Shown: piece after piece, positions 1 to 5,028 of the stretch | Position numbering within the stretch: the first letter of the stretch is position 1 | Layout: every line of letters begins with the position of its first letter | From: an uncultured Erysipelotrichaceae bacterium | GTDB taxonomy: Bacteria; Bacillota_I; Bacilli_A; RFN20; CAG-826 | Direction: 5' to 3' | Length of the DNA: 5,174 nucleotides | NCBI GenBank assembly: GCA_946612405.1 | Contig: CAMOEQ010000033.1 | Location: 1-5,174, forward strand | The notes under the pieces: model-generated | The model's input: only the letters and a program-made list of their open reading frames with translations | What the model was told of the DNA's origin: nothing | The model's database searches: none | Translations under genes and position numbers: made by a program

Positions 1-62
1 CAGACAATATTCTCTATATAGATTTAGAAGATGCTTTGAATTATAAATACTGGGACATATAA
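1..62 (+). CDS. C-terminal end of an unidentified protein (cut by the window edge)
   Basis: A frame open from the left edge encodes 19 whole residues (DNILYIDLEDALNYKYWDI) before a TAA at 60-62. The composition, with alternating hydrophobic and acidic residues, looks like real protein rather than a chance reading, but the piece is too short to assign to a family. The stretch ILYIDLED faintly recalls the strand after Walker A in AAA_14 ATPases, which would make it a paralogue remnant of the next gene. I do not consider that supported. No terminator hairpin is obvious in the roughly 140 bases before the next promoter. Confidence 0.4.
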   Translation, partial: DNILYIDLEDALNYKYWDI

Positions 63-204
63 CGTTGAAAAATACCTGTATATGCAAGTGTCACACATTT
101 TATAAACACAAAAAATAGTTTCGACGGCTCGCAACACTATCTTTACGCGATATGATCATTTATGAAAGAACTTGTGCAAAACAGAATAAAAAAAGAATCA
201 ATGT

Positions 205-232
205 TTGAAAAAAGATCATCTAATGTTATAAT
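205..232 (+). promoter_or_regulatory. Extended -10 promoter for the ATPase gene
   Basis: TTGAAA (205-210) is followed after 16 bases by a perfect TATAAT (227-232), preceded by TGT, an extended -10. This is the best sigma-A-type promoter in the window. Predicted transcription starts near 239, downstream of the ATGs at 162, 201 and 231 and upstream of the ATG at 279. It therefore also decides the start codon of the gene. A 6-bp inverted repeat in the predicted leader (TCGCAA 237-242, TTGCGA 265-270) sits just before the start and might form a weak stem. Confidence 0.65.
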
Positions 233-278
233 GAAATCGCAAAAAACCGGAAAATGTCAGGAAATTGCGAAAGAACAT

Positions 279-1532
279 ATGATTAAAAGGGATTATTATT
301 TAAAACAGCTTATTGAAAAAAAACATTCATCAAAGATTAAAATTGTGACTGGTTTAAGGAGATCGGGCAAATCGTATTTGCTCGGTGTAATTTTCAGGCA
401 ACACTTAATTGATAATGGAGTAAAAGAAGAACAAATTATCGATGTTGAACTAGATGATGAGAAAAATGATAGCTTATTAGAAAAAGGAAAACTTAGAGAA
501 TATATCGAAAAAATCGCCAATGATGAAGATAAACAATATTACATTATTCTTGATGAAATACAGCTCGTAGATGATTTTGTTCGATCGGTTAACTCATTAA
601 ATAAACACAAAAATTACGATTTATATATCACTGGAAGCAATTCAAAATTTTTGTCAAAAGACATAAACGACGAATTTAAAGATAGGGGAACAGAGATTAA
701 TGTCAGACCTCTTTCTTTCTCGGAATATTATTCTGCATACGAGGGAGATAAAAGATTTGCGTTGCAAGAATATTTAAGATTTGGTGGAATGCCTGGTTTA
801 TTTGAAGAGAGTAATGAACAAGGCAAAATTAAATATTTAGATAACTTAATGAAAAAAGTTTATATAGATGATATTAGGAAAAATATCAATACATCTCTGA
901 TTGATGAATTGAGTGCGACCGTTGATGCCTTATGTTCTGTTACAGGCAATTTGACAAATCCACTTAATATGACAAATTACTTAAAAAGTGAAAGACAAAT
1001 TAAAATTGATAATGAAACGGTCGCAAAATTTCTTGAAGGCATGAAAGATGCGTTTTTATTTGATGAAGTTAAACGTTACAACATCAAAGGAATGGCTTAT
1101 CTCAACACTCCTAGCAAGTTCTATTGTCAGGATATTGGTTTAAGGAATGTAAGAATTAATTTTAGAGAACCAAATGAAGGATTTCTTATCGAAAACGCTA
1201 TATACAACGAATTAAAAACGCGCGAATATCTTGTCGATGTTGGTTTCGTTGAGACAAAAGTTAAAAATAAAATTGGCAAATGGGTTTACGCTCAACTTGA
1301 AGTAGATTTTATAGTGAGGAGGGGGAGCAAAGAGTATTACATCCAAGTAATGGATGAAGTACCTGTTGGCAAACATCTTGTTAATGAATACGATGCCTTA
1401 CTAGCCGTTCCTGGTTCTTTTAAGAAAATAGCAGTCATTAATAAACCATTGTTAAGCTACACAAACAAAGATGGCATTCTAATAATTTCATTAGAGGAGT
1501 TCTTACTAAACCAAAATAGTCTTGATTTGTAA
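279..1532 (+). CDS. AAA_14/DUF4143-family ATPase
   Basis: This 417-residue protein belongs to the widespread AAA_14 + DUF4143 ATPases of bacteria and archaea, whose role is not firmly known. Seen here: Walker A GLRRSGKS (25-32), Walker B YYIILDEIQ (87-95), a sensor-1-like TGSNS (118-122), PLSFSEYY (144-151) and FGGMPG (168-173). The C-terminal part carries a nuclease-like pattern: E305 in GFLIENAIYNEL, EVDF at 341-344 and YIQV at 354-357. That fits the DUF4143/restriction-endonuclease-like fold, although the last position is Gln-Val rather than a classic E-x-K. The frame is open back to an ATG at 162, but members of this family usually begin at (M)IKRDYYL, and the strong promoter at 205-232 starts transcription past the earlier ATGs. 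No good Shine-Dalgarno precedes the chosen start; AGGA at 259-262 is 16 bases away. The gene appears monocistronic and unlinked to the peptide genes. The family call is firm, the start fairly sure, the function unknown. Confidence 0.88.
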   Translation: MIKRDYYLKQLIEKKHSSKIKIVTGLRRSGKSYLLGVIFRQHLIDNGVKEEQIIDVELDDEKNDSLLEKGKLREYIEKIANDEDKQYYIILDEIQLVDDFVRSVNSLNKHKNYDLYITGSNSKFLSKDINDEFKDRGTEINVRPLSFSEYYSAYEGDKRFALQEYLRFGGMPGLFEESNEQGKIKYLDNLMKKVYIDDIRKNINTSLIDELSATVDALCSVTGNLTNPLNMTNYLKSERQIKIDNETVAKFLEGMKDAFLFDEVKRYNIKGMAYLNTPSKFYCQDIGLRNVRINFREPNEGFLIENAIYNELKTREYLVDVGFVETKVKNKIGKWVYAQLEVDFIVRRGSKEYYIQVMDEVPVGKHLVNEYDALLAVPGSFKKIAVINKPLLSYTNKDGILIISLEEFLLNQNSLDL

Positions 1533-1694
1533 AATCTGTTTCCAAACGCCTGAATAGGCTTGCCATACTTTGTTTCGGGTAGTGGAAAAAGGATATCATT
1601 TGTTATTTTCACCAGTAAAAGGCTATACATATCTAATTTAGGTACATATTGAGACTGTAGTGAGTCTAAGACTAAAAGTGCAATAGCGCATCAA

Positions 1695-1719
1695 AAAAGG
1701 TTGGCAATTCCAACCTTTT
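1695..1719. terminator. Bidirectional Rho-independent terminator
   Basis: A perfect 10-bp stem (AAAAGGTTGG 1695-1704 with CCAACCTTTT 1710-1719) closes a 5-base loop. On the minus strand the U-run is six long (1698-1693), on the plus strand four. It lies between the convergent ATPase gene and the first small peptide gene and can serve both, with the minus direction the stronger. Confidence 0.85.
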
Positions 1720-1753
1720 ATCTTTGTAATATTTAAACTAATTGTTTCTTAAA

Positions 1754-2026
1754 TTAATCTTCCATCCATTCATAGCCGCAGTGTTTGCATTCGCACATAT
1801 AGCCATTGACATCCCGTTTCCATTTAACGTAACCGGAATCACATTTTGGGCAAGTAAATGCTGGGGCGCTCGTGCATAAACCACCACCTGAAATAGTTTC
1901 AAGTTGCTCGTCAGTTAATTCAATGCCTTCTTTTTTAGCTAGCGCTAAGAGTTCTTCATGGCTCTTGCAAGCTTTAACTTTGGCAACTTGTTCTTCACTT
2001 AAACCTTTTAATAATTCTTTTTTCAC
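1754..2026 (-). CDS. Nif11-like double-glycine leader peptide with zinc-ribbon tail (copy 1)
   Basis: This 90-residue protein has two parts. Residues 1-49 form a leader (KKELLKGL at 2-9, LALAKKEGIELTDEQL at 27-42, ISGGG at 45-49) of the Nif11-like/TIGR03798 kind that guides peptide maturation or export. The tail has paired cysteines C59-P-K-C62 and C80-K-H-C83, 17 residues apart, followed by GYEW, the look of a small zinc ribbon. Extra cysteines lie at 51 and 78. About 38 of 49 leader residues match the next copy, while the tails differ. I start it at the GTG at 2026-2024, which aligns exactly with the Met of MKKELLKG in the other copies. The gap to the upstream stop is then 8 bases, with GGAGAG at the end of that gene as a possible ribosome site. 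An ATG at 2047 (97 residues, overlapping the upstream gene by 13 bases) is a real alternative. It shares a transcript with its upstream neighbour. Export and cleavage after GG are inferred. Confidence 0.85.
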   Translation of the reverse strand: MKKELLKGLSEEQVAKVKACKSHEELLALAKKEGIELTDEQLETISGGGLCTSAPAFTCPKCDSGYVKWKRDVNGYMCECKHCGYEWMED

Positions 2027-2034
2027 AGAATCTC

Positions 2035-2322
2035 TTACTCTCTCCATTTAAATCCGCAACTTTGGCATTGGAATAGATTACCTTTGCCTTTCACTGCTTC
2101 AACTTTGTTGCTTCCGCATTCAGGGCAATCAAACGGATTGATAAAATCTCCAATATCTGAAACAACGCTACAGGCTCCTCCACCACTAATAGCGGTGAGT
2201 TGTTCGTCTGTAAGTTCGATTCCCTCATCTTTTGCTAAGGCTAATAGGTCTTTGTGGTTTTTACATTCTTTAACTTTAGCGATTTGTTCATCAGTTAAAC
2301 CTTTTAATAATTCTTTTTTCAT
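2035..2322 (-). CDS. Nif11-like double-glycine leader peptide with zinc-ribbon tail (copy 2)
   Basis: This 95-residue protein is the first gene of a two-gene transcript. The leader MKKELLKGL...ISGGG (1-49) is followed by A50-C51 and a polar stretch. Then come C66-P-E-C69 and C86-Q-S-C89, 16 residues apart, ending in GFKWRE: a zinc-ribbon pattern. The leader also carries C20, as in the other copies. The frame is open to an ATG at 2382, but that codon lies inside the promoter repeats. The ATG at 2322 has a strong AAAGGAG nine bases before it. Known biology: Nif11-like leaders are usually cut after GG by C39 peptidases of ABC exporters. No such exporter is in the window, so secretion is inferred from the leader alone. 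An intracellular zinc-binding protein that merely keeps a leader-like domain is the main alternative. Confidence 0.88.
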   Translation of the reverse strand: MKKELLKGLTDEQIAKVKECKNHKDLLALAKDEGIELTDEQLTAISGGGACSVVSDIGDFINPFDCPECGSNKVEAVKGKGNLFQCQSCGFKWRE

Positions 2323-2331
2323 TTCAAAGTT

Positions 2332-2338
2332 CTCCTTT
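2332..2338 (-). promoter_or_regulatory. Ribosome binding site of peptide copy 2
   Basis: AAAGGAG on the minus strand, nine bases before the ATG at 2322. It fixes that start over the in-frame ATG at 2382. Confidence 0.8.
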
Positions 2339-2347
2339 GTTGGTATT

Positions 2348-2382
2348 AATCTATCACAAGCCTTGTCACAGAACTGCCACAA
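2348..2382 (-). promoter_or_regulatory. Direct-repeat activator-type promoter of the two-peptide operon
   Basis: Read on the minus strand: TTGTGGCA (2382-2375), 3 bases, CTGTGACA (2371-2364), 7 bases, TGA (2356-2354), TAGATT (2353-2348). The repeats are 11 bp apart, one helical turn, and cover the place of the missing -35 box. Predicted transcription starts near 2341, giving a 19-base leader. The spacing matches the promoter at 3451-3485 base for base. Tandem 11-bp repeats over the -35 are typical of OmpR/PhoB-family activators; the actual regulator is unknown. Confidence 0.65.
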
Positions 2383-2400
2383 AGAAGAAACACAATATTT

Positions 2401-2425
2401 AAAAAGCTACCTTTTAGGCAGCTTT
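2401..2425 (-). terminator. Terminator of the Fic gene
   Basis: On the minus strand AAAGCTGCC (2425-2417) pairs with GGTAGCTTT (2411-2403), nine pairs with one G-U, around a 5-base loop. A run of T reaches 2401. It stands 24 bases past the Fic stop and ahead of the peptide promoter, so Fic and the peptides are probably separate transcripts. Confidence 0.75.
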
Positions 2426-2448
2426 GAATTGTGTGTATTTCTTGTTAG

Positions 2449-3345
2449 TTAATATCGAATTCCAAAGTAATCTAAATATGATTTAACTGTGTCTTGTCCA
2501 TCTAAACATGTGTCGATAAGCCAACCACGTTCCTTGTTCCAATTCTTAAGTCCACGATAATAGAACATCTTTTTACTATCCAAAATGATAAATGGAACAA
2601 TATTGTTTTTAAGGCATTCTTTGAATGCAATCATCCGTCCTACTCTTCCATTGCCGTCTTGGAACGGATGAATTCTTTCAAATTTAACATGGAATTCAAC
2701 GATTTCTTCAAGAGTGTGGTTTTCTTTTTCATTGTATTCATCAACAAGTTTTTTCATTTCCTGAGGTACTAATCTAGGGAGTGTGGTTTCTATATCACCA
2801 ACAGCGTTTGCTCTTCTTTTATAGTCACCAACTTTAAACCAAGGCAGTCTAGAATCAGATGTTCCAGTTTTTAAAATCCTATGTAGTTCCTTAATAAATG
2901 CCTCACTTAATTCATAATTGGCAAAATCAATCACTCTATCAATCATTGTGAAGTGATTTACAGTTTCAGCAATGTCATCAATTTTAAAAGTATCGTTAAT
3001 ATTTTCTACTCCAATAGTTCTGGTTTCAAAAATATATCTAGTTTGATCGTGAGTTAACTCACTACCTTCCATATGATTAGAGTTATAAGTTAAATCAATT
3101 TGAAATTTATGGTAGATGCCACCTTTTATTCCGTGTTTCTTTTCTTCTCTTAATCTCTCTAAGAGATAGTTTTTATTTTCCTTTTCGTTAATCCTAACTG
3201 GTTTTTTGGCATCAGCTGGTATTTTCCAAACTCCACCTTCCATAATCGCGCCTTCAACTCTACCTAAGGCGCAGTAATTACGGACGCTTCTCTCGGATAC
3301 GTTCCATAATATGGATGCTTCTTTAATACTCATGTATTTATTCAT
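2449..3345 (-). CDS. Fic-domain protein (probable AMP transferase) with N-terminal helix-turn-helix
   Basis: This 298-residue protein carries the full Fic signature H226-PFQDGNGRVGR-237, whose His acts as the base in transfer of AMP (or another nucleotide part) from a nucleotide to a protein hydroxyl. A flap-like GDYKRRANAVG lies at 173-183. The self-inhibiting motif (S/T)xxxE(G/N) is present as S89-NHM-E93-G94, upstream of the Fic core, as in class II Fic proteins held off by their own N-terminal helix. Residues 5-45 (MSIKEAS...ERSVRNYC...GVWKIPADA) look like a MerR/excisionase-type helix-turn-helix, so it may bind DNA, perhaps its own promoter. No partner antitoxin gene is adjacent. Start: the ATG at 3345 has no clear Shine-Dalgarno; the ATG at 3333 (residue 5) is possible. 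The family call is firm; target and role are unknown. It lies between two peptide genes of one family that point away from it. Confidence 0.92.
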   Translation of the reverse strand: MNKYMSIKEASILWNVSERSVRNYCALGRVEGAIMEGGVWKIPADAKKPVRINEKENKNYLLERLREEKKHGIKGGIYHKFQIDLTYNSNHMEGSELTHDQTRYIFETRTIGVENINDTFKIDDIAETVNHFTMIDRVIDFANYELSEAFIKELHRILKTGTSDSRLPWFKVGDYKRRANAVGDIETTLPRLVPQEMKKLVDEYNEKENHTLEEIVEFHVKFERIHPFQDGNGRVGRMIAFKECLKNNIVPFIILDSKKMFYYRGLKNWNKERGWLIDTCLDGQDTVKSYLDYFGIRY

Positions 3346-3353
3346 AATTCTAG

Positions 3354-3379
3354 TTTATACTAATCGGCAAAAAACGCAA
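3354..3379 (-). promoter_or_regulatory. Possible Fic promoter
   Basis: On the minus strand TATAAA (3359-3354) could be a -10, with TTGCGT (3379-3374) a poor -35 at a short 14-base spacing. If used, transcription would begin within a few bases of the ATG at 3345, giving an almost leaderless message. That agrees with the lack of a ribosome site. Weak evidence. Confidence 0.25.
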
Positions 3380-3409
3380 TAGTTAGTGCAACTTTTATGA
3401 ATTTTGCCG
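3365..3409. repeat. Inverted repeat between the divergent Fic and peptide genes
   Basis: CGGCAAAA (3365-3372) and TTTTGCCG (3402-3409) form perfect 8-bp arms 30 bases from start to start of the spacer region (spacer 3373-3401). Lying just upstream of the Fic gene, they could be an operator for a dimeric DNA-binding protein, possibly the helix-turn-helix of Fic itself. That role is a guess. Confidence 0.4.
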
Positions 3410-3450
3410 TTTAAAAATAAATGTAATAAGCCAGTAACCTAAATAAAACC

Positions 3451-3485
3451 TTGTGACACACTTGTGACAAGCAAAATGTTAGAAT
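3451..3485 (+). promoter_or_regulatory. Direct-repeat activator-type promoter of peptide copy 3
   Basis: TTGTGACA (3451-3458), 3 bases, TTGTGACA (3462-3469), 7 bases, TGT (3477-3479), TAGAAT (3480-3485). The octamers are identical and 11 bp apart, at about -41 to -23 from the predicted start near 3492, and there is no TTGACA. The distance from -10 to the start codon (31 bases) equals that at the two-peptide operon. This points to one shared activator for both units. Confidence 0.7.
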
Positions 3486-3495
3486 GAATCAAAAC

Positions 3496-3500
3496 AAGGA
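3496..3500 (+). promoter_or_regulatory. Ribosome binding site of peptide copy 3
   Basis: AAGGA ten bases before the ATG at 3511. It picks this start over the ATG at 3484, which lies within the -10 box. Confidence 0.7.
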
Positions 3501-3510
3501 AAAGATGTGT

Positions 3511-3819
3511 ATGAAAGAAGAATTACTAAAGGGATTAACCAAAGAACAAATTGAAAAACTAAATAAATGTAAATCAAATAAAGAAATCTTAGCTTTAGCG
3601 AAAGAAGAAGGTATTGAACTAAGTAAAGAGCAACTAGACGCTGTTAGTGGTGGAGCCTGCGTTCCAGATGGAGACACTAGAAACCCAAGAAGATGTCCAT
3701 TATGTCATCACACTAACACGAAACTAGTCAGTAAAAACGATGTGGGTAGAATTGCCTGGGATGTTTATCTTTGCCTTGACTGTAAAGTTGAATATCGTAT
3801 TGTTAATAACCAATATTAA
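3511..3819 (+). CDS. Nif11-like double-glycine leader peptide with zinc-ribbon tail (copy 3)
   Basis: This 102-residue protein has the same leader as the other two (MKEELLKGL at 1-9, LALAKEEGIELSKEQL at 27-42, VSGG at 45-48); 33 of the first 48 residues match copy 2. C50 follows the GG closely, as in the other copies. The tail has C62-P-L-C65 and C88-L-D-C91, 22 residues apart, a wider gap than in copies 1 and 2, and ends in a different sequence (KVEYRIVNNQY). The upstream in-frame ATG at 3484 overlaps the predicted -10 and is not transcribed from that promoter. The gene is alone on its transcript, ends in a strong terminator, and its stop overlaps the convergent membrane-protein stop by 4 bases. 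Probable processed and exported peptide; cargo function unknown. Confidence 0.87.
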   Translation: MKEELLKGLTKEQIEKLNKCKSNKEILALAKEEGIELSKEQLDAVSGGACVPDGDTRNPRRCPLCHHTNTKLVSKNDVGRIAWDVYLCLDCKVEYRIVNNQY

Positions 3820-4625
3820 TTACCAGCAGCGGGTTCCGCTGCTTTTTTCTTTTTGATTAAGTTATAAATAGAACTTTCCACTAAATAAGTGAGATAAGTT
3901 AATAAAGAAATTAAAGAAACAAATAATAATAGATAAACTGGATAGCCCAATTTCTCTTGAACAATATTACCAATTGGTAAATTTGTGATCCTCGTAGGGT
4001 TAATAAAGAACATATTAATGAAATGAGGGTAGAAACTAACATTAATAATAATCGCGATCACTACAGTAACTAAAAAAGCAATCCAGGTGCGATAAACCGT
4101 GTTAAAAGAGATTCTTTCTCTATTCCATACATAAATAAACACTCCTAAGATAACTTGACTACCGTGATGAATTAAAGATTGAACATTCGTATAAATTAGA
4201 TTAGACATCACCATATCTGTGTAAACACAGACCGCAAGTCCAGAGACTAAAGAGATAAAAGACATATATCCAATCGCTGCATCCACAATATGCGGATGTT
4301 TTTCTTTATTAACAAATAAAATTATTGGAACAAAATAATAAATCATTGAGCAAATAGAAAACGGGAAATCTCTAATACTATATTCACAATATGATGGACT
4401 ACCGTAATGGAATGCTTTAAGTATCTGTTTAAAGATTTCTAAAACAATCAAAATAATCCAGAAGATGAATAAGATTTTCTTATAGTTCTTCTCACTAGTG
4501 TTTTTAAAAAACACTGAGATAAAAATAGTCAATCCAATAATTGGAATTAACATTAGTAAATGAAACCAAGAAAAGATTCCTGGTACTTCCATTTCACCTT
4601 GAAGAAAATGTAAGAACTCTTCCAT
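3816..4625 (-). CDS. YwaF/TIGR02206-type multi-pass membrane protein
   Basis: This 269-residue protein has about seven hydrophobic spans, near residues 18-38, 51-70, 88-104, 114-135, 148-166, 177-198 and 228-250, and a basic-then-polar tail. The opening FSWFHLLMLIP, the DFPFSICSM segment (C92) and LIHHGSQVILG (H153-H154) fit the YwaF/TIGR02206 family, distantly related to eukaryotic TMEM164. In TMEM164 a Cys and a His in matching kinds of position are linked to acyl transfer; whether that holds here is inference. The ATG at 4625 has only a weak ribosome site (GAAGT). Oddity: its last eight residues, AAEPAAGN, and the lysines before them are read from the reverse of the terminator of the convergent peptide gene. 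Its link to the peptides is unknown; immunity or transport would be guesses. Confidence 0.85.
   Translation of the reverse strand: MEEFLHFLQGEMEVPGIFSWFHLLMLIPIIGLTIFISVFFKNTSEKNYKKILFIFWIILIVLEIFKQILKAFHYGSPSYCEYSIRDFPFSICSMIYYFVPIILFVNKEKHPHIVDAAIGYMSFISLVSGLAVCVYTDMVMSNLIYTNVQSLIHHGSQVILGVFIYVWNRERISFNTVYRTWIAFLVTVVIAIIINVSFYPHFINMFFINPTRITNLPIGNIVQEKLGYPVYLLLFVSLISLLTYLTYLVESSIYNLIKKKKAAEPAAGN
3825..3848 (+). terminator. Terminator of peptide copy 3, inside the convergent gene
   Basis: AGCAGCGG (3825-3832) pairs perfectly with CCGCTGCT (3836-3843) around a 3-base loop, followed by a run of T to 3848. It starts 5 bases after the peptide stop. The whole hairpin is also coding sequence on the other strand for the C-terminus of the membrane protein. 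Confidence 0.88.
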
Positions 4626-4651
4626 TTGTTTTACTTCGATTACATGAGATT

Positions 4652-4682
4652 ATTCTAATATTACAAAATCATGAATGATTTT
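4652..4682 (-). promoter_or_regulatory. Candidate promoter and operator of the membrane protein gene
   Basis: On the minus strand TAGAAT (4657-4652) is a plausible -10, placing transcription start near 4645, about 20 bases before the ATG. No -35 consensus is seen. Instead an exact inverted repeat, AAAATCA-TGAA-TGATTTT (4665-4682), covers about -20 to -37, where an activator or repressor could bind. Confidence 0.4.
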
Positions 4683-4719
4683 TCATTTATTTTCTCTTGG
4701 AGCGATAATATTTTGAGTT

Positions 4720-4752
4720 AAACATTAAGAAAACATTAAGAAAAGTTAGAAT
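4720..4752 (+). promoter_or_regulatory. Direct-repeat promoter of the small zinc-ribbon gene
   Basis: AAACATTAAGA occurs twice in perfect tandem (4720-4730, 4731-4741), giving an 11-bp period, then five bases and TAGAAT (4747-4752). There is no -35 consensus. ATTAAG-N5-ATTAAG resembles the NTTAAG-N5-WTTAAG form I recall for the streptococcal response regulator CiaR, though the distance to the -10 is shorter here. An OmpR-family activator is the likely reader. Confidence 0.6.
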
Positions 4753-4770
4753 AAATAAGAAAAGAACATT

Positions 4771-4776
4771 GAGGAG
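4771..4776 (+). promoter_or_regulatory. Ribosome binding site of the small zinc-ribbon gene
   Basis: GAGGAG, 11 bases before the ATG at 4788, a strong match to the 16S 3' end that supports this short gene. Confidence 0.75.
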
Positions 4777-4787
4777 AAAATAGTTAT

Positions 4788-4949
4788 ATGAAAGAAATTA
4801 AATGCCCTGTTTGCGGCAACAAAGAATTTATTGAAGTCAAAGACACCTTAACAGATTGCCGCGTTCATCATCAAGGTAAATGTTACTACTGCTCTGAATG
4901 TGGTTATGTAATGTGGTTCATGGAGGACCGAGTCAAAGACAATAAATAG
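4788..4949 (+). CDS. Small stand-alone zinc-ribbon protein (53 residues)
   Basis: This short gene begins MKEIKCPVCGNKEF and has C6-P-V-C9 and C35-S-E-C38, each typical of a zinc-ribbon knuckle, with extra cysteines at 24 and 32. It has its own promoter with direct repeats, a strong ribosome site and a terminator, so it is a real gene despite its size. It has no leader and no double glycine. Its second knuckle and end (CSECGYVMWFMED) resemble the end of peptide copy 1 (CKHCGYEWMED), suggesting a shared ancestor or simply the common zinc-ribbon pattern. It probably acts in the cytoplasm as a small metal-binding protein; partner unknown. It diverges from the membrane protein gene. Confidence 0.82.
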   Translation: MKEIKCPVCGNKEFIEVKDTLTDCRVHHQGKCYYCSECGYVMWFMEDRVKDNK

Positions 4950-4960
4950 GATTAAAAAAG

Positions 4961-4997
4961 CACCAACTTACCAAGATAAAAGGGCGGTTGGTGTTTT
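4961..4997 (+). terminator. Terminator of the small zinc-ribbon gene
   Basis: CACCAAC (4961-4967) pairs with GTTGGTG (4987-4993) across a 19-base loop. An A-run lies before it and TTTT follows, 11 bases after the stop codon. The loop is long and the T-run short, so it is a moderate terminator. Confidence 0.6.
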
Positions 4998-5028
4998 AAT
5001 ATGTCTTTAACATTTTTCTTTAATACGC

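Noticed and set aside
86..96. TGTCACAC, one mismatch from the peptide-promoter repeat on the minus strand
   Set aside because: A single copy with no partner 11 bp away and no -10 or gene behind it.
296..520. Open frame on the minus strand inside the ATPase gene
   Set aside because: It is antisense to strong AAA_14 motifs, rich in Ser/Phe/Ile as expected from the reverse of a Lys/Glu-rich gene, and lacks its own signals.
1561..1641. Short open stretch between the ATPase gene and the terminator
   Set aside because: About 26 codons without ATG, flanked by stops; a decayed gene piece is possible but not supported.
1652..1667. AGACT-N6-AGTCT inverted repeat
   Set aside because: Only 5 bp, no T-run, close to a much better terminator; likely chance.
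2084..2452. 122-codon open frame on the plus strand
   Set aside because: It is a shadow of peptide copy 2, running through its promoter and the Fic terminator; no ribosome site and no recognisable domain.
3489..3677. 62-codon open frame on the minus strand
   Set aside because: It mirrors the conserved leader of peptide copy 3; the same kind of shadow appears opposite copy 2.
1754..3819. Repeated leader genes as a mobile element or CRISPR
   Set aside because: No transposase, terminal repeats or regular spacer pattern; similarity is limited to promoter and leader coding sequence, as expected from gene duplication.
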